The notes beneath the pieces are model-generated. The model was not told the DNA's origin. It made no database searches and saw only the letters and a program-made list of their open reading frames with translations. Shown piece after piece: positions 34,019 to 41,757 of a stretch of 64,000 nucleotides of DNA (position 1 is the first letter of the stretch; the number at the start of each line of letters is the position of its first letter). This DNA comes from Pseudomonadales bacterium (GTDB lineage: Bacteria > Pseudomonadota > Gammaproteobacteria > Pseudomonadales > Natronospirillaceae). The stretch is taken from contig JALJPK010000005.1 in the NCBI GenBank assembly GCA_022968985.1, positions 30,048 through 94,047 of the forward strand, written 5' to 3'. The position numbers and the translations under genes were made by a program.

Positions 34019-34210
34019 GCACAGGGATGTGCGTGTGCGATTAACCAAATCAGGAAGGTTCCCTTTCGCCAGTTTGGTTATCAAGCTTTTAAGTCAGGTA
34101 AGGGACTCCTGACTTAAACTTAAAGAGCACTAACCAAATCAGCAAGGTTCCCTTGCGCCAGTTTGGTTACTAAGCGTTTTAGTCGGGTAAGGACGCAGAC
34201 TTAAACTTAA
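34019..34210. repeat. Hairpin repeat array, left block (units A and B)
   Basis: Two units, each made of a long stem (AACCAAAT arm, 34042 and 34132; ATTTGGTT-like arm, 34073-34080 and 34162-34169), the spacer AAGC-TTTT, a second stem (AAGTCAGG/CCTGACTT or variant) and AAACTTAA. The head of unit A also has a GCACAGGGATGTGC-type hairpin. The same unit structure recurs at 35007-35430. Confidence 0.85.
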
Positions 34211-34330
34211 GGAGATAATGTAAGGATTACACCCATAAAAAAGCCCTGCGGTTTTACAAAATAAGGTATTAATAATCTAGGGTATTTTACTTAATATTCT
34301 CTCAAAAACTCACCCAGCCCTAAAAATTTA

Positions 34331-34392
34331 GGGGCAAATCTTGATTTCATACTGCATAACCATTCATGGAGTATGAAGTCAAGATTTTACCC
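34331..34392. repeat. Large extragenic hairpin
   Basis: AAATCTTGATTTCATACT at 34336-34353 pairs with AGTATGAAGTCAAGATTT at 34370-34387 with one mismatch, and the outer GGGG and CCCC extend the stem. It is related in sequence to the hairpin at 3969-4013. Confidence 0.7.
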
Positions 34393-34439
34393 CACTGGTT
34401 TCTAAAATTGGCGTAAAAACAAAAACGTTTTTTATAAAA

Positions 34440-34931
34440 TTATTTTGATTTTATGAGAGCAAATATCGCTCCTGCTTTTTCTACAAATTCATCATTAATT
34501 TCACCGTCACCCTGTGCGAACGCTATTGCCAATTTAGACTTCATTAACAACATACCCTGAATCGATTCAATATTTCCATTACCTACTTGAGAAATTAAAT
34601 TACGATCCCGACAAACTTTAGAATTTTTACTTTGGGATTCTAATTTGGCTAAACTTTCTTCAACGCCCATCTCAATATTTGAAAGTGACCTTTCAAGTTG
34701 TGGCAAGAATTTTTCATCAAAAACTTTTTTAGTGTATTGAGCTTTTTCGATACTCGAAGCGTATTCATCAGAATTAAATATTAATTCCAGTTCTTCAACA
34801 TTTGCTTTCTTACTATCTTTGATAGTTGATTTGACATGTTTAATTTGGCTTTTAATTTCACTTTTACAAGACTTGGAAAATGATTGGAGCGGAGTGATTG
34901 CAATTAGGATGAGTAATACTAAATATTTCAT
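34440..34931 (-). CDS. Exported helical protein, unknown function
   Basis: The 163-residue protein has a signal peptide (MKYLVLLILIAITPLQSFSK), then two cysteines and long Lys/Glu/Ser-rich helices (VKSTIKDSKKANVEELELIF, FDEKFLPQLERSLSNIEMGV) predicted to be coiled or helical. No family is recognised. The gene sits between two blocks of the hairpin array, on the same strand as ilvD, as if it had been inserted into the array or the array had grown around it. Confidence 0.45.
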   Translation of the reverse strand: MKYLVLLILIAITPLQSFSKSCKSEIKSQIKHVKSTIKDSKKANVEELELIFNSDEYASSIEKAQYTKKVFDEKFLPQLERSLSNIEMGVEESLAKLESQSKNSKVCRDRNLISQVGNGNIESIQGMLLMKSKLAIAFAQGDGEINDEFVEKAGAIFALIKSK

Positions 34932-35006
34932 TTGAGTTCCCTATTATAAGTTTTTAAATTATTCTAAAAGTTAAGAGTCGTTAATATATAACGACCCTTA
35001 AACTTA

Positions 35007-35430
35007 AGAACCAGCACACGGAGGTGCAAAGTGCGACTTTGAACTCAAGGGAAACTTGTTTTCCGCCAGAGTCCAAATAAAGCTTTTAATTCCTTCATGG
35101 ACGAAAGAATTAAACTTAAGAGCCAGTGCGACTAACCAAATCAGGAAGGTTTCCTTCCGCCAATTTGGTTATATAGCTTTTAAGTCAGGTAAGATGACCT
35201 GACTTAAACTTAAGAACCAGCACATGGAGGTGCGACATGCGACTTTGGGTTCAAGGGAAACTTGTTTTCCGCAAGAACCCAAACCAAGCTTTTTATTCCT
35301 TCATGGACGAAGGAATTAAACTTAAAAATCCAGCACATGGAGGTGCAAAATGCGACTAACCAAATCAGGGAGGTTTCCTTCCGCCAATTTGGTTACAAAG
35401 CTTTTAAGTCAGGCATGGACGCCTGACTTA
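35007..35430. repeat. Hairpin repeat array, right block (units C to F)
   Basis: Four units in the order type II, I, II, I. Type I has stem arms AACCAAAT/ATTTGGTT and AAGTCAGG/CCTGACTT. Type II has TTTGGGTTC/GAACCCAAA (or TTTGAACTC/GAGTCCAAA) and ATTCCTTC/GAAGGAAT. The parts outside the stems (CCAGCACATGGAGGTGC, GCGACT, AAGCTTTT, AAACTTAA) stay the same. It begins 13 bases after the ilvD stop. Confidence 0.9.
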
Positions 35431-35442
35431 AACTTAAAGAGG

Positions 35443-37287
35443 CTAGTCAAGCATTGCCAAGTTACGCACAGCACCCTTATCAGCACTAGTAGTCAAAAGC
35501 GCATAAGCCTTAAGCGCGCCTGTTACTTTACGAGTTCTTACTTCCGTAGGTTTCCAAGCGTCTTTGCCTTTGGCTTCCATCGCAACACGACGCTGCGCTA
35601 ATACTTCATCGGTTAAATCAACATTAATACTACGCTCTGGAATGTTGATTAAGATTGTATCGCCTTCTTCAATCAATGCCATTGCACCACCTTGAGCAGC
35701 TTCTGGTGAAGCGTGACCAATTGATAACCCAGAAGTACCACCTGAGAAACGTCCGTCGGTGACTAATGCGCAGTCTTTACCTAAACCTTTTGATTTGAGG
35801 TATGTGGTTGGGTATAACATTTCTTGCATACCCGGACCGCCTTTAGGGCCTTCGTAACGGATGATCACTACGTCACCTTTTACAATTTTGTCTGCCAAGA
35901 TTGCTTTTACAGCGCTGTCTTGAGATTCAAAAATACGTGCACGGCCTGTAAATATATGGATACTTTCATCCACACCCGCCGTTTTCACTACACAACCATC
36001 TACCGCTATGTTGCCTTTTAATACGGCTAATCCGCCTTCGGCAGAATAAGCGTTTTCGACTGAACGAATACAACCGTTTTCACGATCGCCATCTAATGTT
36101 GGATATCTTGTAGACTGGCTAAATGCTGTTTGGGTTGGAATACCCGCTGGGCCAGCGCGGTAAAATTCTTTTACTTTGCTGTCGTTAGTTAACATGATGT
36201 CGTATTTTTCTAACGCTTCTTTCATGGTTTTGCTGTGTACGGTTGGAAGGTCGGTGTGTAATAAACCACCACGGGCTAATTCACCCAAAATAGCAAAAAT
36301 ACCACCGGCTCTGTGTACGTCTTCCATGTGATAAAGCGGTGAGTTGGGTGCTACTTTACATAACTGTGGTACTTTTAAAGACAACGCGTCCATGTCGGCT
36401 AAATCAAATTCAATTTCACCTTCTTGAGCGATGGCTAATAAATGTAGGATTGTATTGGTGGATCCACCCATCGCAATATCAAGTGTCATTGCGTTTTCGA
36501 ATGCTTTTTTGTTGGCAATATTACGTGGTAATACCGCTTCGTTGTCTTCTTCGTAATATTGTTTGGTGATTTTAACAATGGTACGACCCGCTTCTAAGAA
36601 CAATTGCTCACGATCTGAATGGGTTGCTAACATAGTGCCGTTACCAGGTAACGCAAGACCAATGGCTTCTGCTAAACAGTTCATCGAGTTTGCAGTGAAC
36701 ATGCCTGAACATGAACCACAAGTTGGGCAAGCTGAACGCTCATACTCGGCTACTTTTTCATCACTAGCAGTATCGTCTACTGCAATTACCATTGCGTCTA
36801 CTAAATCTAATTTATGTTCAGACAGCTTGGTTTTGCCCGCTTCCATTGGGCCACCTGATACAAAAATAACAGGGATATTTAAACGCATACCGGCCATTAA
36901 CATACCCGGTGTGATTTTGTCGCAGTTTGAGATACATACAATAGCGTCGGCACAATGTGCGTTGACCATGTATTCAACCGAATCGGCGATGATTTCACGT
37001 GATGGTAATGAATAAAGCATACCGTCGTGCCCCATTGCGATGCCGTCGTCTACTGCGATGGTGTTAAATTCTTTGGCTACGCCGCCTGCACGTTCAATTT
37101 CACGTGCTACTAATTGACCCATGTCTTTTAAATGTACATGACCCGGTACAAATTGAGTGAACGAGTTAGCAATAGCGATGATTGGCTTTTGAAAATCGTC
37201 GTCTTTCATACCAGTTGCACGCCAAAGCGCACGAGCACCTGCCATATTACGGCCTTCGGTTGAGGTTTTAGAACGATACTTTGGCAT
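35443..37287 (-). CDS. ilvD: Dihydroxy-acid dehydratase
   Basis: The 614-residue enzyme matches IlvD throughout: [20 protein letters not shown] at the start, [20 protein letters not shown] and [19 protein letters not shown] (iron-sulfur cysteines), and [20 protein letters not shown] near the C-terminus. It dehydrates dihydroxy-isovalerate and dihydroxy-methylvalerate to the 2-keto acids in valine, isoleucine and leucine synthesis, using a [4Fe-4S] (or [2Fe-2S]) cluster and Mg2+. Length is normal. It is not in an ilvGMEDA operon here. A 9-bp-arm hairpin lies in its leader (37317-37343), and its 3' side runs straight into the hairpin repeat array. Confidence 0.97.
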   Translation of the reverse strand: MPKYRSKTSTEGRNMAGARALWRATGMKDDDFQKPIIAIANSFTQFVPGHVHLKDMGQLVAREIERAGGVAKEFNTIAVDDGIAMGHDGMLYSLPSREIIADSVEYMVNAHCADAIVCISNCDKITPGMLMAGMRLNIPVIFVSGGPMEAGKTKLSEHKLDLVDAMVIAVDDTASDEKVAEYERSACPTCGSCSGMFTANSMNCLAEAIGLALPGNGTMLATHSDREQLFLEAGRTIVKITKQYYEEDNEAVLPRNIANKKAFENAMTLDIAMGGSTNTILHLLAIAQEGEIEFDLADMDALSLKVPQLCKVAPNSPLYHMEDVHRAGGIFAILGELARGGLLHTDLPTVHSKTMKEALEKYDIMLTNDSKVKEFYRAGPAGIPTQTAFSQSTRYPTLDGDRENGCIRSVENAYSAEGGLAVLKGNIAVDGCVVKTAGVDESIHIFTGRARIFESQDSAVKAILADKIVKGDVVIIRYEGPKGGPGMQEMLYPTTYLKSKGLGKDCALVTDGRFSGGTSGLSIGHASPEAAQGGAMALIEEGDTILINIPERSINVDLTDEVLAQRRVAMEAKGKDAWKPTEVRTRKVTGALKAYALLTTSADKGAVRNLAMLD

Positions 37288-37829
37288 GATATTAGGCCTT
37301 ATTTTGAATTTGGTTAAAAGGTTTGAGAGTTGTCCAAACCTTTGAATTTAATGTTGTTTGTAGTGTTGTTTATAGCGCTACTTATATAGGTGCGTATTTA
37401 ACACTATTTTTGCTGAAAATTATAGTAGGCAAAGCATCTCGTCAGATGAGCAATAACAAGACATAATGCCGAGAAAAATAACATTTAGAGGTTAGATTAT
37501 AGCTGTTAGATTAACTATTTGGATTATTGATGGAGATGGACTGCAAACCTAGCAATCCCGCAATATGAGTTTAAAAACGTAAGGTTGATATTGATATCAA
37601 AAAAGTGGCTGTCACTTTGAGGTGCGCTTTGAAGTGCGCTTTGAAGTGCTAAATTGGTATCAAAACATAGCATCACTTTAAAAATGCTCACTATTATCAA
37701 TAACAAAAAGTCACATACAACCATCATATAACGGGGTGCACTCGAACCACTTGACTAATTCCCCCCTTAATCTAACTTTAATGTAACTATTATTTTATAT
37801 TGATAAAATAAAATATCTGGTATTTTTTA
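37288..37829. other. 542-bp divergent spacer
   Basis: No convincing gene. It holds the ilvD leader hairpin (37317-37343) and a short repeat of TTTGAAGTGCGC-like units near 37620-37650. A long minus-strand frame here is made mainly of that repeat and is not called. Confidence 0.5.
37317..37343 (-). promoter_or_regulatory. Hairpin in ilvD leader
   Basis: AAAGGTTTG and CAAACCTTT form perfect 9-bp arms around a 9-base loop, 30 bases before the ilvD start. It could be an attenuator or a terminator of upstream transcription, but no leader peptide rich in Ile, Val or Leu codons was identified. Confidence 0.35.
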
Positions 37830-39143
37830 ATGTTGCAAAATGCTTTACCTGTAAAAACATTAATTTTCTTGATGCTTCTAACGTTAATCGCAATGGGAAT
37901 AAGTGCATACGCCCTTAAAACGTATGATAATTATGCCTATACAACAACCACTATTAACGTAGCCGATGGTTGGGTAAAAGTGTATTCAGACTCAACTTCT
38001 AGAGGCAACAGTAAAGCCAAAAAAATTGAAGAAGACACAACCTCAGGTTTTGACTGTATGTTGCGTGAAGGGCATGAGCATCCCTATTGTATTATGCTTA
38101 ATTGGATAACGAATAATGAATTTCAAGGATTAGATTTTAGTGAATACAAATATATGCGTATTACAGGGTCGTATGAATCCCCAAGTGAAAACGACTTTTT
38201 GAGAATAAGTTTGCGCCATTTTAATATGGATTACACACAAATGTACCAAGTTCATACTTACAAATTTAATTCAATAGAGTTACAAAGAAAAGATATTCAG
38301 GGTGAAATAATCATTGATTTAGAACAACTGTTTGTACCACATTGGTGGATGTCGATGATGCGAGGTGCTGACATTGATAGTTTTGTAGATATTACAAATG
38401 TGCCATTAATTGAATTATCAACAGGCACTAATGCCGCGTTTGGTGAACACAAAATACGGGTTAGTAAATTTGAATTTGATAAAATTGTTGTGCCTATTGA
38501 ATTAGTTTACGAATATATCTTAATTGGTTGGTCCATTTACATTCTATTTGTTTTCTTTTGTTTGAGTATTTATTTTGCATTTAATTTAAGACGCAGAACA
38601 ATTGAAGAAAAAACGTTAATCCAAATTAATAACGCACTATCCACCCACTCTGCTCAATTAGAAATCTTTAACAAAATCGATCAATTAACCGGCATTCTAA
38701 ACAGAGCGGGTATGAAAGCAAAAATGATGCAATGCACTGAAAACAATACTGTACCGTTAACGGTTGTAATGTTAGATTTAGATCATTTTAAAAAAATAAA
38801 TGACACACTAGGCCATCAATCAGGGGATTTAGTGCTGTCTAAACTCGGTGAAATATTAAATGATTTTATACAAGACGATGAGAGTGTGTCTCGTTTTGGT
38901 GGCGAAGAATTCATGATTTTAATGCCTTATAAAACCAGCAATATGATTATTGACCGATTAGAATCCCTGCGTATTTCAATTGAACAAACAGACATCAACA
39001 TTGGAAAAACAGTCACAACCAGCATGGGGGTTGCATCAACCTCTAACCACATTGATTTTAAAAAACTCATAAGAAGTGCAGATAACGCTCTATATGTTGC
39101 AAAAAACAATGGTCGTAATTGCATTAAAATAGAGGGTCAATAA
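37830..39143 (+). CDS. Diguanylate cyclase, first of tandem pair
   Basis: The 437-residue protein has an N-terminal helix (LIFLMLLTLIAMGISAYA), a periplasmic beta-rich domain to about residue 225, a second helix (YILFVFFCLSIYFAFNL), and a GGDEF domain with DQLTGILNRAGM, MLDLDHFKKINDTLGHQSGD, FGGEEFMIL and ADNALYVAKNNGRN. The active GGEEF site is intact, so it should make cyclic di-GMP. The usual RxxD inhibitory site is absent (QDDE at that position), so product inhibition is unlikely. The next gene is a paralogue, and its ATG overlaps this stop as TAATG. Confidence 0.9.
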   Translation: MLQNALPVKTLIFLMLLTLIAMGISAYALKTYDNYAYTTTTINVADGWVKVYSDSTSRGNSKAKKIEEDTTSGFDCMLREGHEHPYCIMLNWITNNEFQGLDFSEYKYMRITGSYESPSENDFLRISLRHFNMDYTQMYQVHTYKFNSIELQRKDIQGEIIIDLEQLFVPHWWMSMMRGADIDSFVDITNVPLIELSTGTNAAFGEHKIRVSKFEFDKIVVPIELVYEYILIGWSIYILFVFFCLSIYFAFNLRRRTIEEKTLIQINNALSTHSAQLEIFNKIDQLTGILNRAGMKAKMMQCTENNTVPLTVVMLDLDHFKKINDTLGHQSGDLVLSKLGEILNDFIQDDESVSRFGGEEFMILMPYKTSNMIIDRLESLRISIEQTDINIGKTVTTSMGVASTSNHIDFKKLIRSADNALYVAKNNGRNCIKIEGQ

Positions 39144-40468
39144 TGTTATTAAATACCCCTTCTAAAAAACTATTACTATTAATTGTTATTGGCTTTTTTT
39201 TAAGCATCATTATCTCAATCATTCTTATACTCGCTCACCCTTTATATTCAATTCAAAGCATTCAATTCCCAATCAATGAGCACAACACAAAAGTCAGTAT
39301 GGATATTGGATTTAACGGAAAATCTAGCCTTGAAAAAATAGCGGATAATTCAACGTCAGGATTTAAATGCACCATTCAAGAAGACGATTTAGAATCCTCT
39401 TGCCAATTAGAGATCTGGATACTTGGCAATAAAAAAATAGGTTTCGATTTAAATAAATTTCAATATTTAAAACTTTTCGCTAATTTCAACAGCCCTACTG
39501 ACAAAGATTTTCTAAGAATAGGGTTTAAACATTTTGAACCTTCGGTAGAGTCGAATAATATTGAATTACAATACAAATACAATCTAGTTGAATTAAATCC
39601 ATCTGAACTTACAAAACCGATTATTGTCGATTTAAAACGATTAATTGTGCCTAATTGGTGGTTAGCCAAAGTAAGAGATTCAAACGTAACAAGAGAAGTT
39701 GATTTAACTAATATTCATTATATTGAAATTGCAACAGGCCTTCACGCCTCGCCTGGTGAGTACCTCTTAAACGTGTCATTATTAGAATTAAGTCGAGAAA
39801 CCATCTCTAAACAAAAACTGTATGAGTACTTAATAACATTCTGGGCCGTCTCAATTATTATTTTCTTTATCGTGACATCGATGTATTTACAATTTCAAAT
39901 TCGAAAAAAATTATCAAATAAAAAAACTCTAGAAGAAATTAATGAATCATTATCTATTCGATCTGAAAAATTGACCATCATTAATCAAACCGATGAAATG
40001 ACCTCTGTGCTTAATAGAAACGGTATGGAAGAAAAATTAAAAGAATGCCTATCCAATAAATGGTTTCCAATATCAATTGCAATGGTAGATATTGATTTTT
40101 TCAAAAAAGTTAATGATGTTTACGGACATCAAAAAGGTGACATCGTTTTAATTGCTCTTGGAAAAATATTAAATGATTTCATTAAATATAACGAAAGTGT
40201 TTCAAGATTTGGTGGTGAAGAGTTTTTAATTATCATACCTAAATCAAACACACATGAAATAAACAATAGATTGGAAGACCTGAGAAAAACAATTGAACGT
40301 CACGACATGGCACTGAGTCATTCCATAACAGTTAGTATTGGTGTAGCCACATGCAACAATATAGTTGAATTTCAATCAGTGATTGAACAAGCAGACATTA
40401 CCCTTTACGAAGCAAAAAATAGTGGGCGTAATTGTGTTAAATTTTTTGATTCAGATTATAAAAAATAA
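39143..40468 (+). CDS. Diguanylate cyclase, second of tandem pair
   Basis: The 441-residue paralogue of the preceding protein has the same plan: N-terminal helix (LLLIVIGFFLSIIISIILIL), an external domain with FNSPTDKDFLRIGFKHFEP (matching YESPSENDFLRISLRHFN of the first), a second helix, then GGDEF with DEMTSVLNRNGM, MVDIDFFKKVNDVYGHQKGD and FGGEEFLIII. No RxxD site (KYNE). The TAATG overlap suggests translational coupling. The pair arose by tandem duplication and has since diverged strongly in the external domain, which may let the two sense different signals. Confidence 0.9.
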   Translation: MLLNTPSKKLLLLIVIGFFLSIIISIILILAHPLYSIQSIQFPINEHNTKVSMDIGFNGKSSLEKIADNSTSGFKCTIQEDDLESSCQLEIWILGNKKIGFDLNKFQYLKLFANFNSPTDKDFLRIGFKHFEPSVESNNIELQYKYNLVELNPSELTKPIIVDLKRLIVPNWWLAKVRDSNVTREVDLTNIHYIEIATGLHASPGEYLLNVSLLELSRETISKQKLYEYLITFWAVSIIIFFIVTSMYLQFQIRKKLSNKKTLEEINESLSIRSEKLTIINQTDEMTSVLNRNGMEEKLKECLSNKWFPISIAMVDIDFFKKVNDVYGHQKGDIVLIALGKILNDFIKYNESVSRFGGEEFLIIIPKSNTHEINNRLEDLRKTIERHDMALSHSITVSIGVATCNNIVEFQSVIEQADITLYEAKNSGRNCVKFFDSDYKK

Positions 40469-40930
40469 ATATTTTAATAATATTACCTAACGTGAACTGC
40501 ATCTCATTAAAGCTATTTCGACCACCTAAATTAGAGACACCCTTTTTAAATCATAAGTCATACCTGTTGTGCGTTATAGAAAATCTCTCACCAAATTACG
40601 TCCCTCACCCGATAGTTTTGATCAATAATTTTTCATAAATGACGTTATTATTAGTGTAATGGTCTAATTAAATTAAAAAGGTTTATAGTGTAAAACAATC
40701 AATAACATTAGATATTGACGATTACTGATTATGATTATATTTATAACGTTAAAGCTATACAATGATGCATAAAAGACTATAGCTGATGCTCAGTAGCAGG
40801 TTGTAACCTGCCTGAAATTGAATTTTGTTTTTACGTATGACGGATTTTCCAGAAATTAAGGTGAGTTTGATTTTATGGGAAAAGGAGGCTGAGTTTTGTA
40901 AGTAATCAGGAAATCGGTTATCCCCAAAAT
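40469..40930. other. 462-bp spacer, nothing recognised
   Basis: No gene, clear hairpin or repeat is seen apart from GGAGGC near 40884, which precedes the truncated frame at 40931. Confidence 0.5.
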
Positions 40931-41173
40931 TTGCTATCTATACTTGATTTATACATCAAGAGAATACCTACTTTGCCACCCATTGAAATTTTAGCAACCA
41001 GTATTTTTTCACAAAGTTTTATTGTATTTGTGGTCGCAGGTATTTTACTGACTATGTATCTTCGTGTACGCGATACACACCTATTGTATTGGGCAGTTAG
41101 CTGGCTAAGTTATTCGTTGTACCTGGCCTTTATATGTCTGAATGACTTTTTTATCAATTTGCTGTGTTGTTAA
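40931..41173 (+). pseudogene. Truncated N-terminus of a membrane (GGDEF-type?) protein
   Basis: The frame encodes 80 residues with one membrane helix (SFIVFVVAGILLTMYLRV) then RDTHLLYWAVSWLSYSLYLA. That pattern is seen at the start of many membrane-bound diguanylate cyclases and 7TM sensors. It stops abruptly after INLLCC, with no catalytic part following. A TTG start is required. Its place right after two diguanylate cyclase genes suggests a third, decayed relative. Confidence 0.4.
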
Positions 41174-41292
41174 CCTTGGTGGCTGAGTAGCCTGACAGGC
41201 ATAAAATGTATAAGTAGATAATAATATTAGATATTTTTAGCATTAGAATCGATTTAATATAAGAAAAAGTATTATTTGATATTGGCTTAAAT

Positions 41293-41508
41293 TTAAACCA
41301 GTATTAAATAAGACTCTTGCCCACTATTTTTAACTTTACGCTGGTATGACCCCTTGCCTTTTTTAGATTTAACGACCTGCATTTTATATAACTTTGATGT
41401 CACTAATGCAGCTAAAAAGTTATGTTTAATTTGACCTCGACCTATTTCTGATTTATGTTGTTGATTGTTTTCAGCTGAATTTTTAAGCTGAATTTTCTGT
41501 TTACTCAT
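41293..41508 (-). CDS. arfA: Alternative ribosome-rescue factor A
   Basis: The 71-residue protein contains GRGQIKHNFLAALVTSKLYK followed by MQVVKSKKGKGSYQRK. This matches the ArfA core of E. coli ([20 protein letters not shown] then VEKNKKGKGSYMRKGK). ArfA binds stalled ribosomes lacking a stop codon and recruits RF2 when trans-translation is missing. In E. coli its own mRNA ends early by RNase III cleavage so that it is made only when tmRNA fails. Here the tail after SYQRK is just 14 residues and ends YLILV, shorter than the E. coli hydrophobic tail. No cleavage hairpin is obvious. It is a single gene. Confidence 0.82.
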   Translation of the reverse strand: MSKQKIQLKNSAENNQQHKSEIGRGQIKHNFLAALVTSKLYKMQVVKSKKGKGSYQRKVKNSGQESYLILV

Positions 41509-41757
41509 ATATTTCTCATTTTTTTGGTTTTAATGGTTCTGCTTTAGTTAATGCCTATTTATTAGGCCCTTTTCTACAACCTTTATTTTACATGTTAATT
41601 ACATATTATCCAATAAATTTGCTTAACAACTTACACCATGTTTTTAGACAATTTATATGAAAAGCATCCATAAAATAAATTCATCTTTAATGTATGGATA
41701 TTTAACACTAAACATAAACAGGTTTAACAAACCTGTTTATATATAGCATTTTATATT

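Noticed and set aside
34019..35430. CRISPR array
   Set aside because: Units are about 90-125 bp with internal long hairpins and two alternating stem types. There are no short identical repeats with unique spacers and no cas genes.
36563..37015. Long plus-strand frame inside ilvD
   Set aside because: Shadow of the strongly conserved ilvD coding sequence on the other strand.
37524..37727. Minus-strand frame of 67 codons
   Set aside because: It is made largely of a repeated TTTGAAGTGCGC-type stretch, has no ribosome-binding site and lies in the ilvD leader region.
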